A model generated the notes under the pieces. It saw only the letters and a program-made list of their open reading frames with translations. It searched no databases and had not been told where the DNA came from. Both the position numbers and the translations under genes were made by a program. From contig CAYSSR010000002.1 in assembly GCA_964433755.1 (NCBI GenBank), positions 434,001 through 498,000 of the forward strand: a stretch of DNA of 64,000 nt. Reading direction: 5' to 3'. Of the stretch, positions 43,694 through 53,382 are shown in pieces; within the stretch, counting starts at the first letter, position 1, and every line of letters begins with the position of its first letter. The DNA is from JAUVXJ01 sp964433755. Its GTDB lineage: Bacteria; Chloroflexota; Anaerolineae; UBA7937; B3-Chlor.

Positions 43694-45790
43694 TCATGTC
43701 GGGAGCCAAACTCTGAAGGTCGTGCCCTCGCCTACCTGGCTGTCTACCTCGATGTGGCCTCCGTGCTCCTCAACGATGTTCTGGCTGATGAAGAGTCCCA
43801 GTCCGAGACCATCAGACTTGGTGGTAAAGAAAGGGTCGAAGAGATGATCCAAGACATCGGGAGCGATGCCCACGCCGCAATCGCTGAAAGAGATGCAAAC
43901 GCCGTTTGGATCCTCGGTAGGGGTGACGGTCACATGCAACTCGCCGCCGTCAGGCATGGCATCGATGGCGTTGAGTGCCAGATTCAGAAACACCTGTTCC
44001 ACGCGATCCCGGGCCAGCGTGACGGGAGGGAGATCGGCTGACGCTTCGTAACGCACCTCCACCTGACGCTCCTGGCAGCGCTTTCTGGCCAGTATCAGGA
44101 TCTGCTGCAGTAGACTGTCCAAGTCGGTAGGTTTCCTTTCGAGCGGGTCGGGTTCTCTGTACAAGTTCCGCAAGCCTGCCACGACATCGGCAGCGCGACG
44201 CAGCTCGTCAAGGCCAACTTGAAGATACTGGTCAATGTCCCCACCCTCCTCCAGTGTTTCTTGGGCCAAGCCGATACAGCCTATGACTGACTGCAAAGGA
44301 TTGTTGATCTCATGGGCCAGCGAAGCAGCTAGCTTGCCGGCAACGGCCAGCTTTTCCGCCTGCACGAGGGCCGTCATGGTCCCCTTCTGCTCGGTGATGT
44401 CCTGCAACATGCGAATGGCAAACCGAGGCTGGCCACCAGCGTCACGAGCCGGGGTGACGGTGACAGCGCCCCAGCAGGTTTGACCGTCTTTGCGTATGTG
44501 CCGTTTCTGGATCGTGTAGTACTCGCGTGTCCCTGCCATCAACTCTCGGAACAGTACCATCTCGGCTTCTCGATCATCCGGGTGGGTATACTCTGTGAAC
44601 GAGACGCCGGCAAGCTCGTCGGGGCTGTAGCCCACGATCCGGCAGTAGGCCGGATTGGCCTGTATCAACCGCCCCTCCGCATCGCCCAGGGCTACTCCGA
44701 TCCCTGCCTGCTCGAAAATCGCCCTGAAACGCGCTTCACTGGCCCGCAGCGCCACGGTTCGCCGATCGACCATCTCTTGCAGGCGCTCGCGATGTTGCTG
44801 CTGCTCCTCTGCTGTTCGCTCCCACTGTGTCACGTCCATCAGCGAAAGTACCAAGGCGCGGGTCTTCCCCGTCTGGCCCTTTATGGGAATGAGGGTCCAG
44901 TCCCAGTACGTGGTTCCTCGCTCGGGTTGTCCAGGGTAGACGAAGGGTTTCGCGCGAAAGGTGACTGCCTCACCAGAATCCCTCACCTGTTCGAAGATGG
45001 CCTGATTCTCGGCGTGTGGAAACAGTTCGAAATGATTGTGTCCAATCAACTGCTCCTTGCTGTAGCCCGAGCCCTGGGCATAGGCCGAGTTGACTCTGAC
45101 GAAATTGAACTCAGCGTCGAGATAGGCCAGTTGGGCCTCGGTGGACTCCATGATGACCTCTAGCGTGTCCCGTTCTTCCTGGAGAGCGCCGGCCAGTTTC
45201 TCCGCGCGCCGTCTTTGCTGCTCTGCGGCTGCCAGTAGTCGTTCGCCTTCTGCTTCTGCAGTCTTCCGCTCGGTGATGTCCTGGAACGCAGTTAGAATCG
45301 CCTGCTCTCCGTCATAGACAAGCAACTCGGCCGAGATAATCACAGAGAAGGGGGAGCCATCTCCTCTCTTTCCTTCAAGCTCGTATCCTTCGAGCCTGCC
45401 ATCCTGTTCGAGCCTCTCCAGTACGGCATCTCTACTATCGGTGCTGCCATAGTAGTCAGTACATCGGTGACCCACCAACTCGCGTATGGGCACCCCAAGG
45501 ATCTTGCTGTACTCCTCGTTCGCGTGCAGGATAGTGCCATCTGCTGTCCGAGTGATCACAGCCGGAATCGGCATGGCATCGACTGCGAGGCGGAGTTCCC
45601 CTCCACTCCCGGACCGAATTCCCTCCGCCAACTCCTGCCCAGCGGCGCTCGTGGAGATCTCCTCCAGCCGCGCTGCTATCTCGCTCAGCACCGCTTGCTG
45701 ATGTGGGGACGACTCATCAACAAGCTGTTTCAGTGCCCGCAGGTGTTCCCGTGCCAACTCTGTCCTGTGGTCCACGGTCTCCTCGCCCAT
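43694..45790 (-). CDS. Sensor histidine kinase with three PAS domains
   Basis: A 698-residue soluble kinase; no membrane helices are seen. After a helical N-terminus come PAS1 (about 65-175, DAMPIPAVITRTADGTILHA), PAS2 (about 200-320, DAEFNFVRVNSAYAQGSGYS) and PAS3 (about 345-465, FEQAGIGVALGDAEGRLIQA). The H-box is SLAHEINNPLQS near 488. The ATPase part shows NLALNAIDAMPDGG, then FSDCGVGIAP and GLGLGLFISQNIVEEHGG. PAS1 and PAS3 are followed by PAC-type ends (DITERK, DITEQK). It should sense an intracellular redox, gas or ligand signal and phosphorylate the regulator encoded next. ATG 45790 fits best; GTG 45829 is an alternative start. Confidence 0.92.
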   Translation of the reverse strand: MGEETVDHRTELAREHLRALKQLVDESSPHQQAVLSEIAARLEEISTSAAGQELAEGIRSGSGGELRLAVDAMPIPAVITRTADGTILHANEEYSKILGVPIRELVGHRCTDYYGSTDSRDAVLERLEQDGRLEGYELEGKRGDGSPFSVIISAELLVYDGEQAILTAFQDITERKTAEAEGERLLAAAEQQRRRAEKLAGALQEERDTLEVIMESTEAQLAYLDAEFNFVRVNSAYAQGSGYSKEQLIGHNHFELFPHAENQAIFEQVRDSGEAVTFRAKPFVYPGQPERGTTYWDWTLIPIKGQTGKTRALVLSLMDVTQWERTAEEQQQHRERLQEMVDRRTVALRASEARFRAIFEQAGIGVALGDAEGRLIQANPAYCRIVGYSPDELAGVSFTEYTHPDDREAEMVLFRELMAGTREYYTIQKRHIRKDGQTCWGAVTVTPARDAGGQPRFAIRMLQDITEQKGTMTALVQAEKLAVAGKLAASLAHEINNPLQSVIGCIGLAQETLEEGGDIDQYLQVGLDELRRAADVVAGLRNLYREPDPLERKPTDLDSLLQQILILARKRCQERQVEVRYEASADLPPVTLARDRVEQVFLNLALNAIDAMPDGGELHVTVTPTEDPNGVCISFSDCGVGIAPDVLDHLFDPFFTTKSDGLGLGLFISQNIVEEHGGHIEVDSQVGEGTTFRVWLPT

Positions 45791-46686
45791 CGCCAACCCC
45801 GCAAGACGCCATCTGTGACAGGTGACCACTACGTTTCTGGGTCACAGCCCCGCAGTGCCTACGACCTCAAGACCTGCCCGCAGCATCGATGCCGTAGGCT
45901 CACTGCACAGTGGCCATGGCAGGACCGAGCGTAGAGCCTCTCATGATCCCAGCAGCGCCCCCTCGGCGCCACGCGTCGCAGATCGGCCCCAATGGTGATG
46001 GCTCTCAGTGTCACGTTTCACCTGACGTCGGCCAACCACGCCTGCTGCGCACCGATCTCTGTCAGTCTGCTGGGCCCCCGCTCTGTGACAGCCACAATGC
46101 GGAGCCCCGCCAACAAGGTTGGTGCCAACCCTCCAAGATGTGGCGTGCCCGCAACGCTCTTATCAGTCTCGGGACGTCTCCACTGCCCCGTGTCCGTAGA
46201 CGCGGTTCGGTCATTGAGCACCCCCTCCGACTGACTGCAGGAGGAACGCCGACCACTGCCCGGCACAAGCGATGTGCCGTGGCACCTCCCGGAGCAGGCA
46301 GCGCTTCACAGCCGGCGAGCCAAGAAACAAAGTGAGGTCAACGGATTGTACCACAATAGTGAAGACAGTGCAGCTTGAGTATCAGAGGACGTGAGGAGGC
46401 CCACTGTGCTGCCTCGGGTCGGAGTGGCTCGACGGCCCACTCTCGGCGCCACCACCCCATGTGGATAGCTGGGCCATCGCTGCACAAGGCCGTGGCGCCA
46501 GCAGTCTCGTTGCACGGCGTCGGTGTTCCTGGGAGCTTTGGATAGAGTCCGTCGCGCCGGTTGGCCTCAGAATCGGAAGCAGAGTAGAATGCGATCCCAA
46601 GGAACAACCGCCTGGCAACGTGTTCCGCCGCCGGATATCTGTGTCAAGCCGGAACCGTCCCTCAGAGGGTCTTAGAGGAGCTAAGT
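45791..46686. other. 896-bp divergent intergenic region
   Basis: It separates the kinase (minus) from the pyrophosphatase (plus). I see no gene with family resemblance on either strand and no tRNA. A possible sigma70 promoter for the pyrophosphatase is TTGGCC (46561-46566) and TAGAAT (46585-46590) with an 18-nt spacer, about 90 nt before its start. Confidence 0.4.
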
Positions 46687-47313
46687 ATGAGCAGCACTCC
46701 CTTCTACTCCTGGCGTCCCCACCCCTGGCACGGGCTGGAGCCCGGCCCCGCACCTCCCAGCACAGTCTATGCCTACGTCGAGATCACTCCCTACGACTTC
46801 ATCAAATACGAGGTGGACAAGACCACCGGGTATCTGCTGGTGGATCGCCCCCAACGCACCTCGTCGCAGCCGCCCACTCTGTACGGATTCATCCCCCGCA
46901 CCTACTGCGGCACAAGGGTCGCCACGCTGTGCGAAGGTGCTGACGAGGGTGATGGCGACCCTCTGGACATCTGTGTGGTCAGCGAACGACCCATCGAGCG
47001 TGCGGAGATTCTGCTTCGTGCGCGTGTGGTGGGTGGCATCAGCACCATCGACGGTGGAAAGGCTGATGACAAAATCGTGGCCGTGCTCGAGCACGACAAC
47101 TTCTGGGGAGATGCGACAGACATCTCGGACCTGCCACCCCGGCTCGTTGAGCGGCTAGGTCACTACTTCGCCACCTACAAGCTGGTTCCCGGGCAGCAAT
47201 CCCAGGTCTCTGTGCAGTCGGCGTACGACGCCGTGACCGCTCAACAGGTCGTCGCGGCGGCCATCGAGGACTACAAAGAGGTGTACGGGGAACATGAGGG
47301 CTGTGGTTCCTGA
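46687..47313 (+). CDS. ppa: Inorganic pyrophosphatase, family I
   Basis: A 208-residue soluble pyrophosphatase. The family signature appears as EGADEGDGDPLDICVVSERP (metal-binding aspartates D-G-D-P-x-D). YVEITPYDFIKYEVDKTTGY and LYGFIPRTYCGT supply the N-terminal active-site residues. KADDKIVAV and HYFATYKLVPG supply the C-terminal ones. It hydrolyses PPi and drives biosynthetic reactions. The N-terminal phrase FYSWRPHPWHGLEPG is typical of a long-N subgroup. ATG 46687 follows GAGGAG. Confidence 0.93.
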   Translation: MSSTPFYSWRPHPWHGLEPGPAPPSTVYAYVEITPYDFIKYEVDKTTGYLLVDRPQRTSSQPPTLYGFIPRTYCGTRVATLCEGADEGDGDPLDICVVSERPIERAEILLRARVVGGISTIDGGKADDKIVAVLEHDNFWGDATDISDLPPRLVERLGHYFATYKLVPGQQSQVSVQSAYDAVTAQQVVAAAIEDYKEVYGEHEGCGS

Positions 47314-47499
47314 GGAGCGACGCATGTGCGCGGCGCCTTACTCTCGCGAGCTCAAGCCTGCCACTGTGTCTTCTGGAAGCGTAACACGTTGGGCTTTCCC
47401 TCCGTGCTCCCTGGGCAACCGGATCCCTTGAACATGGCTTCCCTTGGAGACTGGCCCAGTCATTCCGGATATCAGAAGCTCAGCTCAAGAGGCTGGAAT

Positions 47500-47850
47500 A
47501 TGTTGCCTTTCACAGTGAACCAGGGGGGAAACTAGAACACGGGCACACCGACCATCGGATGGCAAGGCTGGCAAGACTGGCTGGCCGGCGAGTCAGCGGC
47601 TACGAGATCCATATGGAGCCCACTGTCAGCGGTACCTCATGGCGGGATTCGCCCAACGCAGCGGGCAAGCTGTGGAGGTGCCGGACGGTGCGGTCAGTGA
47701 CGATGGGCGGGTGTGGGGCTGCTACCTGCACGGATTGTGTGTCAACCACGAGTGGCGCCGGGAGTGGCTGGCTTCCCTGGGATGGCGGCCAACTGCGGAG
47801 GGACCTAGCGTCTTGTCCCGACACGAGGCAGCCTTGAAGTCGTCAACCAG
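47500..47850 (+). pseudogene. Fragment of cobyric acid synthase (CobQ), frameshifted
   Basis: Only the end of the glutamine-amidotransferase domain remains. One frame gives KLEHGHTDHRMARLARLAGR then RVSGYEIHMEPTVSG, the CobQ motif V-x-G-Y-E-I-H-M. After about 47635 the family sequence continues in another frame: FAQRSGQAVEVPDGAVS, then DGRVWGCYLHGLCVN and WRREWLASLGWRP. The glycine normally after the HM is lost and the first three-quarters of the gene are absent. A stop is reached after the overlap with the MFS gene's 3' end. Boundaries are approximate. It cannot encode a working enzyme. Confidence 0.8.
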
Positions 47851-49081
47851 TCTTCTCCACCGCACTATCGTCGCGTTTGGTGCGATCCACTGTCTCCGGG
47901 ACGTATCTGTATACGACCCACCCTCCAACGAGTGCCATCAAACCGCCGACGATGAAGGGCAATTCGAAGAAGGACAGAGACAGCACACCTGCGAGCAATG
48001 GCCCTGTCGCAATCCCCAGGGTGAACCCCATGGTGACGATGCTGAGCTGTCTCCCCTCACCACCCGCCTTGGACAGATCCGCTGCGACCGCGAAGGCTGG
48101 TGCAGCGATTGCGGCCGCCGCGATGCCCTGGACGACGCGCAACATCACGAGTTCCTCGGTCGTCCTAACTCCACCCATGGGGAACGTTGACGCCGCCATG
48201 ATGATAAGCCCACCGATAATCAGCGGCTTGCGTCCAAGGCGATCAGAGACCCTGCCCAGAGGGATCTGGAACAGGACTCGGCTGATCGTGAGGGCGCTGA
48301 AGGCGACGGCAAAACCCACAGCCGTTTGGTGCAGACGTGCGTTGAACTCGTTCTCCAAAGTGATAATCATCGTCAATGCATTGGCCATGACCAGTGTGGC
48401 GAAAGCAGCACCGATAATCCCCCCGCTAAGCAACTTCCGATCGACAAGTTGAAACGGAAGCGTCGTTCTGCCTGACACTTGGGCCGGGACATCCTCCCTC
48501 ACCCAAAGCTGCACAAGAATCGCGCCCAGGAGAACGAAAGCGGCGCCTACGACGAAGTTGGCGTCAAAGCCCAGCCTTTCATTCAAGAACCCGCCGACCA
48601 GAGGCCCGACAGCCAGGCCGGTCATGCGCAAGGTGCTGTACACCCCCATCGACCCTCCACGAGTCTCCCTCGCGCTGGCCGTCGCGATCAACGCCATCGA
48701 GGCCGGTACTGTGAGGGCGACCCCGAGTCCTTGAAGCAAGCGCAGCAGGAGCAAGTCTGTATACCTGCTCGCCAGAATGAACCCGAGGGTAGCGACTGCC
48801 ATCAGAATCAGGCCCACCTGGACGAACGGCTTGCGTCGGCTCACACGGTCGCTCAGCGCGCCCCCAAGAGGCTGAAGCAGCGAGGTGACCAGGCCATAGA
48901 CCGAGATGAGCAGTCCAATCCGAACCGACTCCGGTACCGGGAACCAGGGTGCGGGCACCTGGGCAACATAGAGGGGGATTACAATGAAGAGAATGCTATT
49001 CCCGACGGCATCACCCATCCGAGCCACCGAAATCGCCATCACCGTGCGATTAACACCAATGCTGTCTGCGATCTTCGTCAT
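47843..49081 (-). CDS. MFS transporter
   Basis: A 412-residue, twelve-helix major facilitator. The loop 2-3 signature is PLGGALSDRVSRRKPFVQVG and its C-terminal repeat reads PLGRVSDRLGRKPLIIGG. Helix five has RMTGLAVGPLVGGFLNERLG, similar to motif C of proton-driven drug exporters, so an efflux role is plausible but the substrate is unknown. ATG 49081 follows AGAGG. The gene is convergent with the cobQ remnant. Confidence 0.87.
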   Translation of the reverse strand: MTKIADSIGVNRTVMAISVARMGDAVGNSILFIVIPLYVAQVPAPWFPVPESVRIGLLISVYGLVTSLLQPLGGALSDRVSRRKPFVQVGLILMAVATLGFILASRYTDLLLLRLLQGLGVALTVPASMALIATASARETRGGSMGVYSTLRMTGLAVGPLVGGFLNERLGFDANFVVGAAFVLLGAILVQLWVREDVPAQVSGRTTLPFQLVDRKLLSGGIIGAAFATLVMANALTMIITLENEFNARLHQTAVGFAVAFSALTISRVLFQIPLGRVSDRLGRKPLIIGGLIIMAASTFPMGGVRTTEELVMLRVVQGIAAAAIAAPAFAVAADLSKAGGEGRQLSIVTMGFTLGIATGPLLAGVLSLSFFELPFIVGGLMALVGGWVVYRYVPETVDRTKRDDSAVEKTG

Positions 49082-49596
49082 CGACCTCTGTCACCTCTCG
49101 TCCAATCGTCCGTCACTAGGCGACACACTCCCCAGGCATTCGTCAGGCAAGAGCCTCGGATGGTCACTCGAATGAATCTTCCGACCACGTTTGAGACTGT
49201 GACCTTCGCTAGCGCCCGACTGAGCGCCAAGGACGAGTTCAAGTATACTCCGCGCTTTGCCACTTTGGCAGCCGCCATCTTTTCCGACCGAGTGCCCACA
49301 TTGCTTCGGCCTCGTTTGGGTCGGCTAGACATCAAGGCGTGTAGTGCTGACGCGAAAGGAGCGGCCACTCGACAACCTATACTGGATCCCAAAGGCATGC
49401 GGATCCCAGAAGGCTGCAACGGCGCTCTCCGATGGTCACCAGACGGTGCCGCGCCTCCGGACCGATCTGGATGGCAGCATGGAGGTGGCGACCGACGGGG
49501 AGAGATGCTGGTCCAGTACCCACTGCTGACTGGAGGCGCGCTCTCAGGTGGAGACACTCCAACTGCAAAGGCAACTGAGAACGCGGAGACAGAACA
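49082..49596. other. 515-bp intergenic region, nothing recognised
   Basis: No gene resemblance on either strand. A single GTTTGGGTCGG unit at 49314 recalls the repeat arrays, but it has no tandem partners and no -10-like hexamer at the expected distance. Confidence 0.45.
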
Positions 49597-50125
49597 ATGG
49601 GAGTTGGGCAATGGCTTCTCGCTGGTTGTGTGATTGTCATCGGCGCGGCAGTCCTGCTACGCGCGAGTAGATGGCATCACCGTCTTGTAGACGTGACGGC
49701 GCGCAAACCTGTGGGCTGGTGGGGGCGGCGCTTGTTCAGCAACCCCAAGCCGCACTCCCGCTCGTTCCAACACGTGCTGGAGAGACTTGGTCTGACGACT
49801 GATGACGTCCTGCTCCACGTCTGCTGTGGCGGCGGGCCGCCTGGACGTGCGCGAGGGTGATGCCGTCGCGCTACCCTGGCCCAACGAGGAGTTCGATGTA
49901 GTGGTCAACGCCAACGCCTTCGTGTTCACGGAGGAACCGGTGCGCTCCCTGCGTGAAGTGCATCGGGTGCTCAAGCCCGGTGGGCGCTTCGTGATGGTGA
50001 CAACAGCCCCGCGCAGACTGGCCTCAGTCCTCTATGGGCCGTGGTACTCCTCCTTGAGACTCTACACCTGCGATGAACTGGCCGGCTTGCTGTCTTCGGC
50101 TCACGTGGCTGCCGGGGTCTCCTAG
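49597..50125 (+). pseudogene. Methyltransferase gene with internal deletion and frameshift
   Basis: The first frame, from ATG 49597, encodes a membrane anchor (LLAGCVIVIGAAVLLRASRW), then HVLERLGLTTDDVLLHVCCG. That is the start of a class I methyltransferase up to motif I, ending at 49860. The second frame continues to 50125 with RLDVREGDAVALPWPNEEF, then VLKPGGRFVMVTTAP, the later motifs. About 30 codons between motif I and the acidic loop are missing and the frame changes near 49840. The glycine-rich motif I is also altered (HVCCGGG for the usual DVGCGGG). It is probably non-functional. Confidence 0.75.
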
Positions 50126-50148
50126 ATCGTGGCCGAGAGCCAAGCGGC

Positions 50149-51705
50149 TCACTGCGAACTCTGAGTCCTGGCGGAGACCTGGTGCATCAGATCCTTCAGA
50201 CCGGGATAGCTGGCCACGTACTTCTCGAAGTAGAAGTCGTACGTCTCCTTCTTCGAGGGATCCGGGTCCACTCTGGTGCTGATCCTCACCATCCGCTCGG
50301 CGGCCTCGGTGAGACTGCTGAACTGACCCGAGCCCACCGCCGCACAGATAGCGGAGCCCAAGGTCATCGCCTCCTGCACCTCCGTGATCAAGATGGGCAA
50401 CTGGCAGACGTCGGCATGGATCTGCATCCAGAGGTCGCTCTTGGTGCCGCCGCCACAAGCGTACATCTCTGTGCATTGGAAGCCAGCATTTGCCAGATCC
50501 TCCAGGATGTGCCGCGTGCCGTGGGCGGTACCCTCGTAGATCGCTCTGAACAGATGAGCCCTGCTGTGCCTGAGAGTAAGCCCCCAGATCACGCCCCTGG
50601 CCAGAGGGTCACGGAGAGGGGAACGATTGCCTTGCCAGTAGTCGAGCAGCACCAGGCCCTCAGAACCCGCTGGTATAGCCGAGGCCTCCCCGTCCAGTAT
50701 CTCGTACGGCGTGCTATCCTGCTCCGAGGCCGCCACCTGCTCGCGGTAGCCGAACTGGTCCACGAACCACTTCACGATGGAACCCGTGGAGACCTGCCCC
50801 CCCTCCAGTATCCAGAGCCCAGGGACGACGGCGTCCGGGTATGGTCCCCACGCCATGGAATCGAAGAGGGCTTCCTTGCTTGCGGCAAGGTGGCACGTCG
50901 ATGAACCGGTGATCAGGGCCAGGCGACCTGGCCGCAGGCTGTTCAGGCCGATCATGCCAGCGTAGGCGTCTATAGCGCCCTGGACCAGCACAGTCCTGGA
51001 CGAGAGACCCATCCTCTCCGCAACAGAGGGCAGGAGCGGGCCAATGACCTCCGAGACAGGCAGTACCTCCGAAGGCCACTTGTCGAGGAGATCCTCCATC
51101 TCCAGTTCCCGCAGCAGATTCGGCGACCAACCAGCCTCCGGAGTGGCGTAGTTCCACTTGCAGGTGACGTTGTTGAGGCACGATACCCAGCGGCCCGTGA
51201 CCTTGTAGTTGAGCCAATCGATACTCTCCACAATCCGGTCAGCCCGCTCGTAGACCTGCGGCTCGTTCTCCTTGATCCACATAGCCTTGGGAATCATCCA
51301 CTCTGGAGACTCGATGTTGCCCACGAATCTCAGGATGGAATCGCCCGTCGCCGTCACGCGCTCCGCCTGCTCGTGAGCGCGCACGTCCATCCACAGCAGT
51401 GCAGGGCGCAACGGCTCACCCTGATCATCCACGGCCACTACCGTACACGAGGCGTTGTCCAGGCTCAGGGCGAGGATCTCTTCCGGGTCTACACCGCTTG
51501 TCTCCACGCACTCACCGACGGCCGCCAAGAGCGCGTCCCACCACCGCCTCGGCTCCTGCTCTGCCCACCCAGGTCTGGGGTGTTGAATCGGATACTCTCT
51601 CGTGGCAAACACTGCAGGATGCCCTTCCAGGTCGAAGAGACCAGCGCGCAGGCTCTGCGTGCCGATATCAACACCGATCACGTATGGAGATGCGGAAGCT
51701 GGCAT
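50149..51705 (-). CDS. FGGY-family carbohydrate kinase
   Basis: A 518-residue sugar kinase of the xylulokinase/fuculokinase/ribulokinase family. The phosphate loop is GVDIGTQSLRAGLFDLEG at residues 10-27. A mid-domain segment includes LVQGAIDAYAGMIGLNSL, and the adenosine motif is ACGGGTKSDLWMQIHADVCQ near 425. It would phosphorylate a ketose made by the isomerase encoded just upstream (65-nt gap). ATG 51705 has GGAGAG upstream; the longer frame to 51954 runs into the isomerase gene. The exact sugar is not predictable, but an L-fucose or arabinose-type route fits. Confidence 0.88.
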   Translation of the reverse strand: MPASASPYVIGVDIGTQSLRAGLFDLEGHPAVFATREYPIQHPRPGWAEQEPRRWWDALLAAVGECVETSGVDPEEILALSLDNASCTVVAVDDQGEPLRPALLWMDVRAHEQAERVTATGDSILRFVGNIESPEWMIPKAMWIKENEPQVYERADRIVESIDWLNYKVTGRWVSCLNNVTCKWNYATPEAGWSPNLLRELEMEDLLDKWPSEVLPVSEVIGPLLPSVAERMGLSSRTVLVQGAIDAYAGMIGLNSLRPGRLALITGSSTCHLAASKEALFDSMAWGPYPDAVVPGLWILEGGQVSTGSIVKWFVDQFGYREQVAASEQDSTPYEILDGEASAIPAGSEGLVLLDYWQGNRSPLRDPLARGVIWGLTLRHSRAHLFRAIYEGTAHGTRHILEDLANAGFQCTEMYACGGGTKSDLWMQIHADVCQLPILITEVQEAMTLGSAICAAVGSGQFSSLTEAAERMVRISTRVDPDPSKKETYDFYFEKYVASYPGLKDLMHQVSARTQSSQ

Positions 51706-51770
51706 TTGTGTGTCTCTCCGGAGTATCTCTCGCTCACTGAACTCGAGGGCCACGGGGACCGGGCCGCCCA

Positions 51771-53336
51771 CTAGGAAGGCCTGTAGTACTCCCTGCCGTT
51801 GCCATCGAAGACCCGAAAGCCGATACCCAGCCGATGAGCCATCTCCGCCAGGTGCGGGACGTAGTCTCCATAGCAGAATCCCAGATGGTTGCAGGGCCAC
51901 ACGTCGATCAGCAACTGATCGGGTATGGGCAGCCTTCCCTTGATGATGGGCCACGAGAAGTCGTAGAGTTCATGCTCCGATGGGTCCACGTCCTCCGTCT
52001 CGATGACCGTGGTTACCATCTGGTACCGCAGGTTCTCGCGTCCCAGCCTGGCCACGGTCATGGTCTCTCCGCCGGGCGTCCGTCCACGAACCGAGGAGCC
52101 ACCAGCGTCGTAGAAGATCTCCTGCCCCATGTACTCCACACGATCCAGCTTGGCCACAGAATCCTCATCGGGAGGACCGAAGAAATATGGAGGATGTTGT
52201 CCACAGTTAGCTATCACCAATCGGCCGTCCTCGACGTCGCGGAAATCCCCAAAACCTGCCGGCTTTCCAGACAGCAGAAATAGCCACAACTGGGTCATGG
52301 ACGAGTCCATGTCGTTCTCACAGGCCACGGGGATGATCGGTTTGCGCTTGCCATCTGGCCCCACATCGTTGGACAGATAGGCAGACACCATACAAGCGGT
52401 GCAATACCGGCTAGACAGCTCATCCTGGCACTTCACTCCGGCGAAGTTCACGTTGTACTCGGCACAGATATCGAGCGCCGCGTAGTACAAAGCGAGTTGG
52501 AGAACGTACTTCTTGACATCCGGGAGCTTGTCCCGAGAGAAGTCGAAAGAGCCATGCCCCTGCCCATACGTGTACTCCACGGCCTCACCCACCCGTGGAT
52601 CGACGATGGTGTACTCCCCTTGGCCAGGCCCTGCGCTCCAGCGAACCATTCCCAGCGCGCGGTGCACGAGCTCGCTTTGATCCAACGCCTCGTAAGTCAC
52701 GCCGAATAGCTTCTGCCACTGATCGACGTCGGCGGTAGTGGTCGGCATCTTGAGGCTCATGCCGCCCAGGGCGAGGTACTTCTTGCTGCGCAGCTCGTGG
52801 ATGGCCTTCTTGACGCTGTCGGCCGCCATTGCTCGCTGCCTGTAGAAACCCAGGATCCCGAGAAGCCAGGCCTCGCTATCGGGATCCTGATCGATGATCC
52901 CATAGCAGAGGGAGAAGGGTATGCCGATGCGCTTGAGTCCCCCTCCGGCAGCCATCCCCGCCACCAACCCTGGAACCTGGGTGTCCTTGTAGGAGAAGAG
53001 CACGACGCGTGCTATGTCCCCCGTCTCACGCTGAAACCACTGCACCGCGTCGACCGAGTCGTAGGGGAAGGTCCACGATCCCTGGTTAACGATCAGCGCA
53101 TCGGGCCGCTCACGGGCGATGTTCGACACGTGCTGCCGCACCAGGTCGGTATTCCACGCGATCTGGTCCTCCCGGGAAAACCCCTCGCCTCCTCGGACCA
53201 CATCGATCCCGTTCTTTCTCAACACTGCCACCAGAGACGCTTCGTGGTCCAGCATCAAGTTCAGGTTCTCTCTGCGAACCCACGGTCGCGGGTCGTTGGG
53301 TGAGAATACCCCTACCTTCATCCCGTCTGTGGACAT
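51771..53336 (-). CDS. L-fucose isomerase-like protein
   Basis: A 521-residue protein of the L-fucose/L-arabinose isomerase superfamily. The N-terminal Rossmann-like part starts KVGVFSPNDPRPWVRRENLN and includes DALIVNQGSWTFPYDSV. The central part carries acidic metal-ligand candidates in GVKCQDELSSRYC and ACENDMDSSMTQLWLFLLSG. The C-terminal domain includes VNCG-like ANCGQHPPYFFG. It likely converts an aldose to a ketose with Mn2+. ATG 53336 has GGAGG six bases upstream; 53357 is an earlier alternative. It forms an operon with the FGGY kinase and the GH172 gene. Confidence 0.83.
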   Translation of the reverse strand: MSTDGMKVGVFSPNDPRPWVRRENLNLMLDHEASLVAVLRKNGIDVVRGGEGFSREDQIAWNTDLVRQHVSNIARERPDALIVNQGSWTFPYDSVDAVQWFQRETGDIARVVLFSYKDTQVPGLVAGMAAGGGLKRIGIPFSLCYGIIDQDPDSEAWLLGILGFYRQRAMAADSVKKAIHELRSKKYLALGGMSLKMPTTTADVDQWQKLFGVTYEALDQSELVHRALGMVRWSAGPGQGEYTIVDPRVGEAVEYTYGQGHGSFDFSRDKLPDVKKYVLQLALYYAALDICAEYNVNFAGVKCQDELSSRYCTACMVSAYLSNDVGPDGKRKPIIPVACENDMDSSMTQLWLFLLSGKPAGFGDFRDVEDGRLVIANCGQHPPYFFGPPDEDSVAKLDRVEYMGQEIFYDAGGSSVRGRTPGGETMTVARLGRENLRYQMVTTVIETEDVDPSEHELYDFSWPIIKGRLPIPDQLLIDVWPCNHLGFCYGDYVPHLAEMAHRLGIGFRVFDGNGREYYRPS

Positions 53337-53382
53337 CTCCTTCCTCCGAGGAATCACTGCAAAAGCTCAACGATGAAAAGAG

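Noticed and set aside
49314..49324. GTTTGGGTCGG upstream of the MFS gene as an array
   Set aside because: No 11-bp partners and no -10-like hexamer 29-34 nt away.
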